DNA of 64,000 nt from Bacteroidia bacterium (GTDB lineage: Bacteria > Bacteroidota > Bacteroidia > M30B66), in NCBI GenBank assembly GCA_018401705.1, contig JAGYKL010000001.1, positions 1-64,000 on the forward strand. Direction: 5' to 3'. Position 1 is the first letter of the stretch. Each line of letters opens with the position of its first letter. The notes below the pieces were generated by a model, which saw nothing but the letters and a program-made list of their open reading frames with translations, searched no databases and was not told the DNA's origin. Positions 27,514 to 35,754 of this stretch are shown here, piece after piece. A program made the translations under genes and the position numbers.

Positions 27514-27878
27514 TTCTCTTGAGGTGGAAATTCTTTTATTGAATCGGAAGAAAGCCTCTCGTACATACAACAGCTATGAAGATTTTCATATGCTTTTTCG
27601 GATGACAAAAGATATTCTGTATCGTGTCCAACAAGGGAAATAGCCTGACAAATTTCTTGTAATGAGATTTTATCTGCTTTGTAGGTAACTTTAAGCACTT
27701 GGGTTTCAGGCGACCATTCAGCAGACTTCACACCCTTAATATCAGTAGCGTCAAGGATTCTTTTTTGACACATATCACATTTACCGGCAACGATTAACTC
27801 TGAAGTAATTGCCTGAGCATTAGATGTTAACGAGAATACTAACAACAAAAATACTGTTAGAAAAAATAAATTTTTCAT
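27510..27878 (-). CDS. Secreted heavy-metal-associated (HMA) domain protein
   Basis: This 122-residue protein has a signal peptide (cleavage near SNAQA), then an HMA-type ferredoxin-like fold with the metal-binding GKCDMCQKRI (CxxC near 33). KVTYKADKISLQEICQAI and LVGHDTEYL are typical later strands. A C-terminal tail has HSCCMYERL, which adds another cysteine pair. It probably carries copper in the periplasm for the receptor or an efflux protein. Its stop overlaps the receptor's ATG. Confidence 0.85.
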   Translation of the reverse strand: MKNLFFLTVFLLLVFSLTSNAQAITSELIVAGKCDMCQKRILDATDIKGVKSAEWSPETQVLKVTYKADKISLQEICQAISLVGHDTEYLLSSEKAYENLHSCCMYERLSSDSIKEFPPQEK

Positions 27879-27940
27879 TTGAAATATAATTTAAGTGAAT
27901 GATTGAAAAGATGAGTTGTGTTTCTCAGATCAATCGCATC

Positions 27941-28312
27941 TCAAATTATATAAGAGCAAATCAAATTTAGAATATCAGGAGGAGGAAGATCAAGTGCATG
28001 ATAAACAATTTCATCAAGAGAGATTATTTCCTCGTATATACTAAATTCTGTTGGTTGTGTTAAGCTATAGAAAAGTTGAAAAGAAAATGAACTAGCTTGA
28101 GAAGAGTGATTATCGGCAACCTTTAAATAGAGGTCAGCATCAGCGCAACAGCTTTCTGAAAGTTCATCATCATCGCAACCACATCCAGAATGATGTATTG
28201 AATTAATGGTGAGGGAAGCCAATTCTCCTGAACACCAGTGCATATCCACATGCATACCCGTTATGCTAAAAGCATAAATAGAGGTTATGAGTATGTGAAT
28301 AAGCTTTAACAT
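27941..28312 (-). CDS. HYC_CC_PP family protein
   Basis: This 123-residue protein has an N-terminal hydrophobic segment (about 1-20), then MHWCSG, a cysteine-aspartate cluster (GCGCDDDELSESCCAD) and, near the end, DLPPPDI. These three blocks give the family its name. It is small, membrane-associated and metal-binding in appearance, and occurs beside copper-handling genes in Bacteroidota. The function is unknown. It ends its reading frame next to the HMA gene upstream with only one base between them. Confidence 0.78.
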   Translation of the reverse strand: MLKLIHILITSIYAFSITGMHVDMHWCSGELASLTINSIHHSGCGCDDDELSESCCADADLYLKVADNHSSQASSFSFQLFYSLTQPTEFSIYEEIISLDEIVYHALDLPPPDILNLICSYII

Positions 28313-28313
28313 G

Positions 28314-28532
28314 TTAAATCTTGTTTGCTGCGTAGCCTAACTCAGCTAATTTCAAAATTAAATTGTCTTCGTTTTCAATTTCAGTGTGAATACTGAGGAT
28401 TTTGTTAGGCTTGTTTGTATCAACTTCCCAATTACCAATGCCAAACATTTCATTTAATGTTTCACTTACTTTTGCAATGCAAGAACTGCAATTAATAGTA
28501 GTTTCGAATTGGATTGTGTCTGATTTAATCAT
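28314..28532 (-). CDS. Small cytoplasmic HMA protein (CopZ-like)
   Basis: This 72-residue protein has no signal peptide and a single HMA domain: TTINCSSCIAKVSETLNE with CxxC near 15-18, and ELGYAANKI at the end. Small HMA proteins deliver copper(I) to P-type ATPases or regulators. It starts the four-gene metal operon and its promoter region overlaps that of the divergent subtilase gene. No copper ATPase is in the window. Confidence 0.82.
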   Translation of the reverse strand: MIKSDTIQFETTINCSSCIAKVSETLNEMFGIGNWEVDTNKPNKILSIHTEIENEDNLILKLAELGYAANKI

Positions 28533-28559
28533 CTTCTAATAAATTGCAAAAATCAAGTC

Positions 28560-28588
28560 TTGTAAAACAACAATTTTAATTACGTTTG
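28560..28588 (+). promoter_or_regulatory. Promoter of the subtilase gene
   Basis: TTG, 18 nt, then TACGTTTG is a full match to the Bacteroidota consensus. The -7 box ends four bases before the ATG at 28593, so the mRNA would have almost no leader, or translation starts at the second ATG at 28602. Confidence 0.6.
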
Positions 28589-28592
28589 GTTG

Positions 28593-30194
28593 ATGTTTCA
28601 AATGGGTAAAGTTAAGGTATTTTGTTTTGTTGTATGCATTTTGTCATTAAGTAAGCTATTTGCTCAAGAGACAAGTGAAATTAGTAAGTACTGGGTCTTT
28701 TTAAAGGATAAACCTGAAACACAATTTGATCCTCATTCTTATTTTGATGAGAAAGCCATTCAGCGTAGGTTGAATCAGAATTTAGCCAGTTTTGATTGGT
28801 ATGACTTACCAGTGAACCCTTCATACAGGCGAATAGTACAAGAAAGAGTTACTCAAATTAAGACAGAATCACGCTGGCTTAATGCATTTGTGGTTTATGC
28901 AAATGAATCTCAAATTGAGAGTTTGTTGACTTTAAACTTTGTTAAACAAATAGAGAATGCAGGAAGAAGTGAACTTTTACTATCGGAAGAAAGTTTAGCG
29001 GTAGATTCTAACAACCTTGAATTGCTGCAGCGACAAACTGAGCGCATGGGAATTGAATATTTTGATTCTTTAGGTTTACATGGAGAAGGAATGAGAATAG
29101 CTATTTTTGATGTTGGATTTAATGGCGCAAAGTCGCATCCGGCATTTGAACATATCTATAAATCTAATCGGGTAAAGCTCACGTACGACTTTGTTAAAAA
29201 CCGCGAAGATGTTTATTCTGGAGGTTCTCACGGAACCGCTGTTTGGTCTTGCATTGGTGGAAAACTTCAAAACAGATGGAGCGGCCTCGCTCACGAATCA
29301 GAATATTTATTAGCAAGAACTGAAATTGGCAAGAGAGAGCCATTTTCTGAAGAAGAGAACTGGATTGCAGCGGCTGAATGGGCCGATAAAAACGGTGCAG
29401 ATATTATTAATAGCTCTTTAGGCTACACCAATAACCGTTATTTTACAAGTGAAATGGATGGTAAAACAAGTTATGTGACCAGAGGAGCCAATATCGCTGC
29501 TAAAAAAGGCATTTTAGTGGTAAATGCTGCTGGAAATGAAGGTTCAGGGGATTGGAAAATCATAGGTGCTCCAGCTGATGCTGACTCTGTTTTAACTGTT
29601 GGAGGAGTTGTTCCTTGTTGTGACTATAAAATTTCATTCAGTTCTTTTGGGCCTACGGCCGATGGAAGGAAGAAACCTAACGTAATGGCCCAAGGGCGAG
29701 CCTGGTGCGCTAAACCAACAGGTGAAGGAGCTTTGGATGGAACTTCTTTTGCAAGCCCGCTTGCCGCAGGTTTTGCTGCTTGCGCATGGCAGAGCAACAA
29801 AGAGCTAAGCAATATGCAAATTTTTGCTAAACTCGAACAGTGTGGTCATTTATACCCCTATTTTGATTTTGCACATGGCTATGGAGTGCTGAATGCAAAA
29901 AGATTTATTGAAGGAAATACAACAACTCCCCCAACCTTTGCAGTAAACGAATTGGAAGAAGGAAGTGAAAAGATTTATGAGATTAAGATAAACGATGCGT
30001 ATTTTGACACGAATTCAAAACCTGAGCAACAACTGATTTATGTTTCATTTTTCAATCTTGAAAATAAATTAGACTCATATCAAGTGATTGAAGTTTCTGA
30101 GCAAATACCTGTTTCCATTAAGGATTCAGAGTATAAAAAGGGTCAGAAAGCAGTAATTTACTTTAAAGATTATATGAACAAAATTGATTTTTAG
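28593..30194 (+). CDS. Secreted S8 family subtilisin-like serine protease
   Basis: The ORF-track start at 28590 is TTG; ATG at 28593 or 28602 is more likely. After a signal peptide (CILSLSKLFAQ) and a prodomain-like region, the peptidase S8 triad appears (ORF-track numbering): aspartate 174 in IAIFDVGFNG, histidine 214 in GGSHGTAVWS, and serine 386 in LDGTSFASPLAAG; the oxyanion asparagine is in VVNAAGNEGSGDW. The C-terminal 90 residues form a separate beta domain without a clear T9SS sorting signature. It would be exported and cleave proteins outside the cytoplasm. A small outer-membrane-type barrel gene follows four bases later. Confidence 0.88.
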   Translation: MFQMGKVKVFCFVVCILSLSKLFAQETSEISKYWVFLKDKPETQFDPHSYFDEKAIQRRLNQNLASFDWYDLPVNPSYRRIVQERVTQIKTESRWLNAFVVYANESQIESLLTLNFVKQIENAGRSELLLSEESLAVDSNNLELLQRQTERMGIEYFDSLGLHGEGMRIAIFDVGFNGAKSHPAFEHIYKSNRVKLTYDFVKNREDVYSGGSHGTAVWSCIGGKLQNRWSGLAHESEYLLARTEIGKREPFSEEENWIAAAEWADKNGADIINSSLGYTNNRYFTSEMDGKTSYVTRGANIAAKKGILVVNAAGNEGSGDWKIIGAPADADSVLTVGGVVPCCDYKISFSSFGPTADGRKKPNVMAQGRAWCAKPTGEGALDGTSFASPLAAGFAACAWQSNKELSNMQIFAKLEQCGHLYPYFDFAHGYGVLNAKRFIEGNTTTPPTFAVNELEEGSEKIYEIKINDAYFDTNSKPEQQLIYVSFFNLENKLDSYQVIEVSEQIPVSIKDSEYKKGQKAVIYFKDYMNKIDF

Positions 30195-30198
30195 AATT

Positions 30199-30894
30199 AT
30201 GAAGTTATTGTTACCAGCCATTTGTTTGGCACTATTAGTTAAGATGCCAGCCATTGGGCAAGAGATTATTATTAATGAATCTAATATTAATGATACGTTG
30301 GTAAAGAAGGTTGGTCCAAACTACAAACACTTTACCCATCCATTTATGAGTTTTGGTGCAAATGCTATGTTGGGTGAATCTGGAGCAGAGTTGAAACCCG
30401 GTTTAGATTATTTTGATTTTGGCGTTAGGTATAAATATAGAATAGCAGAGCCACTTGCAGTGGGATTTGATCTCGCTTATAGCAGCACTACTTTTAGACT
30501 CAAGCAAACTGGTTCTAAAAACACTCCTGACACTGCCTTATATGATGCTCAAAGAATGCATTTTCATTCAGCTAGACTTGGTGTATATTTTAGAATTAAT
30601 TATGGAAAAAGGGGAAATTCTCTAGGTAAGTATGTTGATTTAGGAGCTTATGGAGAGTATCTTTTCGCACACACTTTATTTACAAAAATAACTTTGGCAG
30701 ACGGCTCTGTTGCTCGAATCAACAGAAGTAAATTAAAATATTATCAGCCTATAAACTATGGTTTGCAGGCTAGAATTGGCTTTAATAAACTTGTTTTATT
30801 TGCTAATTATAGATTATCAAATGCATTCTTTGCACCATATAACTTTACAGAGCTTCCGCCTTTAATTGCAGGGGTGCAATTTGTTCTTAAATAA
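30199..30894 (+). CDS. Small outer-membrane beta-barrel-like protein of unknown function
   Basis: I use the ATG at 30199 (the ORF-track start is an upstream TTG inside the previous gene). The 231-residue protein has a signal peptide (cleavage near PAIGQ), then alternating polar/aromatic stretches (YFDFGVRYKYRIAEPLAVGF, LGVYFRINYG, LGAYGEYLF, GLQARIGFNKLVLFANYRL) ending in FVLK, as expected for an eight- to twelve-stranded barrel. I do not recognise a named family. It overlaps the next gene as TAATG. Confidence 0.65.
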   Translation: MKLLLPAICLALLVKMPAIGQEIIINESNINDTLVKKVGPNYKHFTHPFMSFGANAMLGESGAELKPGLDYFDFGVRYKYRIAEPLAVGFDLAYSSTTFRLKQTGSKNTPDTALYDAQRMHFHSARLGVYFRINYGKRGNSLGKYVDLGAYGEYLFAHTLFTKITLADGSVARINRSKLKYYQPINYGLQARIGFNKLVLFANYRLSNAFFAPYNFTELPPLIAGVQFVLK

Positions 30895-32028
30895 TGGCAA
30901 AGATTGCAGTCAACACACGCTTATTGCAAGAGGGAAAGCTCGAAGGCATTGGTTGGTTTACTTATGAGACTTTAAGGCGCATTGTAAAGGCACATCCAGA
31001 GCATGAATTTTTGTTTATTTTCGATAGACCTTTTAGCAACAAGTTCATTTTTGCCAATAATGTAAAGGCTATTTATTCAGGGCCTCCAACACGACATGTA
31101 TTCCTTTTTATTCCTTGGTTTGATTTTATTGTTCCAAGATTACTTCGAAAGCATAAAGTAGATTTATTTGTAAGTCCAGATGGTCATATCCCACTTAGAG
31201 GCACTACGCCATCTCTTGCAGTTATTCATGATATAAATTTCCACCATCATCCTGAGCAATTGCCTTTTTTAGTTCGGAAGTACTACAATTTTTTCTTCCC
31301 TCGATTTGCGAAAAAAGCAAAGAAAATAGTCACAGTTTCTGAGTTCACTCGTAGTGATTTAGTTGAGAGTTACTCTGTAGAAAGGGACAAAAATTGATGT
31401 AGTATATAATGGCTGTAATGAAATTTTTAAGCCAATTTCGAACGATAAAAAGATTGGAAGTAAAAATACACTGCAGGTGCTGATTACTTTCATTTGTTGG
31501 CCTAATTATTCCAAGAAAAATTTACCCTGTCTCATTGAGGCATACATCTGCTCTAGGAGAAAAGCGAAAAGTCAACTGCTATTGGTTGTTGGGAGAAAAA
31601 TGGTGGGATTCAAAAATGAAGAACTTATTTTAGACAGTCCTTATAAGAACGATATTATCTTTTCTTGGAAGACTGAGGCAGAGGAATTGCATGAAGTTGT
31701 AGCGAGCGCATATGCTCTTACGTTTGTGCCTTTGTTTGAAGGTTTTGGAATACCTGTTCTGGAAGCGTTTGCCTGTGGAACCCCAGTTATTACATCAAAT
31801 ACAACGTCACTTCCTGAAGTAGCGGGCGGAGCGGCTTTGTTGTGTAATCCTTATGAGGTTGAATCAATTAGCGAAGCCATGCATAAACTTTCGTGCGATG
31901 AAGAACTAAGAAACTTCTTTGATTTCTAAAGGACTAGAAAGGAAAAGGCATTTTCTTGGGATAAAACTGCTTCATTTTATGGACCAGTATTGAAAATTCA
32001 CTGGGATAAAAAAAAACTGGCTCCCTAG
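30894..32028 (+). pseudogene. Family 1 (GT4-type) glycosyltransferase, broken by frameshifts
   Basis: The N-terminal part (ORF 30894-31397) has AVNTRLLQEGKLEGIGWFTY and IVTVSEFTRSDL. It ends at a frameshift in a run of five A (GACAAAAATTG); removing one A restores DKIDVVYNGCNE. The C-terminal part (ORF 31477-31929) carries the nucleotide-sugar signature FEGFGIPVLEAFACGTPVI and then loses frame again near 31921 before KAFSWDKTA. About 378 codons in total is the normal length for the family. The intact signature between single-base errors suggests sequence error at least as strongly as decay. Confidence 0.8.
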
Positions 32029-32036
32029 AGAGCCGG
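32017..32036 (-). terminator. Rho-independent terminator downstream of the fad operon
   Basis: On the minus strand CCGGCTC-TCTAGG-GAGCCAG is followed at once by TTTTTTTTA. It lies about 220 bp beyond the stop of the acyl-CoA dehydrogenase gene and overlaps the end of the opposing glycosyltransferase gene. The stretch 32029-32252 otherwise holds no gene that I can see. Confidence 0.65.
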
Positions 32037-32252
32037 CAAAACAATAAAATTAACCTAACCTTAACTATTTATTGTTTTCACATCCAAGATGCGTGGGATT
32101 GAATCCCAATACAATTTTAGTTTACAGCTAAGACTGAGTCAAATAAATTCTAGTCTATAACTTACATCGACAAAATTGATACAAACAGCTAATTGTTAAA
32201 AAGTAAAACAACTGGCAATCAACTTAGTTTAACATTGCTTACTAAAGCCTTA

Positions 32253-34031
32253 TCAGAAGCAATATTTATTTTCTTCAATAAGCTGTTGAGCAATTCGTTG
32301 ACGAAGTTCTTTAGTATTTAATGGTGCGACTTTAGTGAATCTCCTGAGGCCCATAAGCATCATACGCTGTTCATCACCTTCAGTAAATGCATTAATTGCA
32401 TTCTTTCCGGGCAATATGAATCTTATCGGCAGTCATAGATATAAACTCTAGCCATATCTAATTTAAGAGCAGCTGCTTGTTCACCATATTTAGAATAAAT
32501 CTTTCTGGCTCTTAAAAGTGTTGATTCTGCTACATATAATTCAATAAGCATATCTGCTATGTTCATGAGTATCTCTTTGCTCCTTTGCTAAAGTCATCAT
32601 AAGCTTTTGCACAGCAGCTCCGGCAACCATCAAAACAGCCTCTTGAAAGCAATGATATAACGTTTCTCTTCTGCAAAAAGGAGTCATCCATTTCACCAAA
32701 GTCAGGTATAGCCATTAATTCACCGGCTACATCCATGGCAGGTCCCATTAAATCAAGTTCACCTTTCATGGCACGCTTAAGCATCATATCAACGGTGAGC
32801 ATACGATTTATTCTTGTTTGTCCCTTCAAAGGATCTGGTTGATACGCATCACGGTAAGCCCTATCCATAGGCGCTTCAGCCGAATATCCCATTCCTCCAT
32901 AAATCTGAACACCTTCATCAACAACATAATCGAGTGTTTCTGAACCATGCACTTTCATCATAGCGCACTCGACAGCGAACTGCTCAACACTCTAAGTTTT
33001 GCTTTAGCTGGATCCATGCCTTCGGCAATCAAATAATCGTATGCATCATCTACAGCTCTGACCCAATTTGCAGGAAGCTATTCAGTATGAATGCTAATTC
33101 GCCATTTCAGCTAGCTTATATCTGATTGCACTGTATTTAGAAATGGGCCTTCCAAATTGCTCTCTCTCATTTGCATAGCCAACTGCTGTTAGATACATTG
33201 CTTGCAACCTCCTATGGCGGCAACAGCCAGTTTAATTCTACCTATATTGAGAATATTCACTGCTATTTTGTGTGCCTATTCTCTCTTTCAGAAAGAAGGT
33301 TTTCAACTGGCACTTTACAATCGTTTAAGAAAACCTGAACGGTAGAAGAACCTTTTAATACCCATTTCTTTTCTTCCTCATTGATAGAAAGTCCTGGAAA
33401 GTCTTTTTTCAACAATGAAGGCGCTAAGATTTTCATCATCATCTATTTTTGCGAATACCGTGAAAATGTCAGCAAAGCCGCCATTGGTAATCCACATTTT
33501 TTGTCCATTAAGAATGTAATGTTTACCATCATCAGTAAGAACAGCTTTGGTTTTTCCGCTATTAGCATCAGAACCAGAAGCAGGTTCTGTTATAACAGGC
33601 TTCATTCACCAGAGGTTAACTGTAATGTATTTCTGTTTCTGCTCCTCGTTACCATAATAAAGAATAGGTAGAGTTCCAATTCCTGTATGAGCAGAAAGCG
33701 CTACAGCAAAAGAGAACCCAGCTCCAGCAACTTCGGCAACGAGCATAGATGTATTAAAATCTTTACCAAATCCACCATATTCTTCAGGAACGGAAACTCC
33801 CATCAAACCGAGTTCTCCAGCTTTAGTAAGGAGTGAAGCCATTAGACCTTCTTCCATTTTATCAATACGTTCCAAATTAGGATGTACCTCAGCATCAAGG
33901 AAGTCTTGAGCCATTTTTGCAATCATTTGTTGTTCTTCATTCCAATCTTCGGGAATAAAAACATCATTTGCTTGTGTTTCTCTAATAAGGAATTCTCCAC
34001 CTTTAATAGACTTATTTTCTGCTGTTTCCAT
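32253..34031 (-). pseudogene. fadE: Acyl-CoA dehydrogenase (FadE type), frame broken at several points
   Basis: The pieces in order are ORF 33606-34031 (FIPEDWNEEQQMIAKMAQDF, GVSVPEEYGGFG), ORF 33378-33605 ([20 protein letters not shown], the FAD/substrate loop, and [13 protein letters not shown]), then unframed sequence, ORF 32563-32961 (VQIYGGMGYSAEAPMDRAYR) and a last piece ending TKELRQRIAQQLIEENKY near 32253. About 593 codons matches the 600-residue acyl-CoA dehydrogenases with a C-terminal extension. The enzyme makes trans-2-enoyl-CoA with electrons passed to ETF. At least four to six small indels separate the pieces, for example KYITVNLW at 33606 where KLTSGEW is expected. Likely sequence error; true decay is possible. 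Confidence 0.78.
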
Positions 34032-34083
34032 GGTATTAAGATTTTATTTGCTCTTTTATTTATATCCACCGTAGGTGGGATTA

Positions 34084-35251
34084 TTATAACATTTCAAAAA
34101 TTCCGGCTGCCTGCCCTGTTCCAACGCACATAGTTGCCATTCCGTATTTGCCATTCCGCTTTTTTAATTCGTTCATAATTTGGACAGTAAGCTTTGCCCC
34201 AGTGCAGCCTAATGGGTGTCCTAAGGCGATTGCACCGCCATTTACATTGAGTTTTGATGTATCGATATCTAATTCTCTAATAATAGCAAGAGATTGAGAT
34301 GCAAAAGCTTCATTAAGTTCAATTAAATCCATTTGATTGAGTGTCATTCCAGCAGCTTTCAATGCTTTAGGAATTGCTTCAACTGACCAATTCTCATGAT
34401 ACGAGGAGTGAACTCCAGCAACACCGTATGAAACCATTCTTGCCATAGGTTGAAGGTTAAGTTCTTTTACCATCCTTTCAGACATCACCAGAACAAATGC
34501 GGCACCATCGGAAGTTTGGGAGGAATTTCCCTGCCGTTACTAAGCCATCGGCTGCAAAACCGGCTTTAGTTTTGCCAATTTATCTATTGCCGTATCTGCT
34601 CTGGCCCTTCATCAGTATCAACTATGTAAGTTTTTGTTTTGCGTTTTTTCTTCGTCTAAATACACTTCATTGATCTCAACCGGGACAATATCGTCTTTAA
34701 AGCGGCCTCATTAATAGCTTAATGCCTTCATATGATTCATATGAGAAAGCATCCTGGTCTTCTCGACTAACCTTAAATTCTCTTGCTACGGCTTCAGCAG
34801 TAAGTCCCATGCCCCAATAATAATCGGGATTTTCTTTTGCTACTTCATAATTAGGAACGATGCGCCATCCTCCAAAAGGAATTGGCGACATACTTTCAAC
34901 ACCACCTGCAATGATACAATCGGCCATACCACTGTTAATTTTTGCCGTTGCTATTGCAATTGTTTCCAGACCTGATGCACAATACCTGTTTACAGTCATG
35001 CCTGGCACTTTGTCGGTGTTAAGTCCCATTAAAGAAACCATTCGACCAATGTTAAGACCTTGCTCGGCTTCGGGAGTTGCATTGCCCACGATGATGTCAT
35101 CAATTCTTTCTTTATCAAGCTGCGGAACTTGCTTGATAAGATGCTCAATTACAGTTGCAGCAAGATCATCTGGGCGAGTAAAACGAAACATTCCTCTTGG
35201 AGCCTTTCCAACTGCAGTGCGGTATCCGGTAACTATATATGCTGTTTTCAT
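34084..35251 (-). pseudogene. fadA: Acetyl-CoA C-acyltransferase (thiolase), frame broken in the middle
   Basis: The N-terminal piece (ORF 34697-35251) contains VNRYCASGLETIAIA with the acyl-accepting cysteine near 89 and GGVESMSPIPFGG. The C-terminal piece (ORF 34084-34488) contains [25 protein letters not shown] with the catalytic histidine and [13 protein letters not shown] with the second cysteine. The 200 bp between can be read as KDDIVPVEINEVYLDEE, then TYIVDTDEGP, then KPVFAADGLVTAG, but only by changing frame several times. Restored length is about 390 residues, normal for thiolase. It performs the last step of beta-oxidation. Confidence 0.82.
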
Positions 35252-35298
35252 TTTTGTATTTTTATGAGATATTCGATTAACGATAAACGAGATTCGAT

Positions 35299-35685
35299 TT
35301 ATGTAGCTGATTTTCGATTGTTTCTATCTATTTCAATTTGAATTCTCTTTTGAAGGCTGCAATTCATTCTTTTTATGTGATCTATGTTATCTAAAATCCT
35401 TATTCTACTCGTATCATCTATGTATGATCTTCTACAGGATAATTCAATCTGAAAAATCAATTCATTTGCAGAACCATTAGCTATCCCTAAGAAGTGATAA
35501 AATTCTCTGTTTGAATTTCGACCTGCTCCTTCAGCAATATTAGACCCAACTGAAACAGCAGCTCTTCGCATTTGAGAGGATAATCCCCATAATTCCTGAG
35601 GAGGGAAAGCATCAGTGATATTGTATATTTCTTGAGCCAAATCAAGTGCTTTATTCCAAACAGTTAATTGATAAACATTATGCAT
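35299..35685 (-). CDS. Four-helix bundle protein (S23/IVS family)
   Basis: This 128-residue protein begins with LTVWNKALDLAQEIYNIT and contains QMRRAAVSVGSNIAEGAGR and EFYHFLGIANGSANELIFQI, typical of the four-helix bundle family first noted in 23S rRNA intervening sequences. Here it is not in rRNA but lies between the thiolase and multifunctional beta-oxidation genes on the same strand. Family function is unknown. It seems inserted into the fad operon, as the usual fadN-fadA pair is separated only by this gene. Confidence 0.85.
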   Translation of the reverse strand: MHNVYQLTVWNKALDLAQEIYNITDAFPPQELWGLSSQMRRAAVSVGSNIAEGAGRNSNREFYHFLGIANGSANELIFQIELSCRRSYIDDTSRIRILDNIDHIKRMNCSLQKRIQIEIDRNNRKSAT

Positions 35686-35754
35686 AATCTACAATTAAAG
35701 AGTGTGCTGGCCATATTCATTATTTATCGGTCTTCGAAATTCGCTTATCGAACA

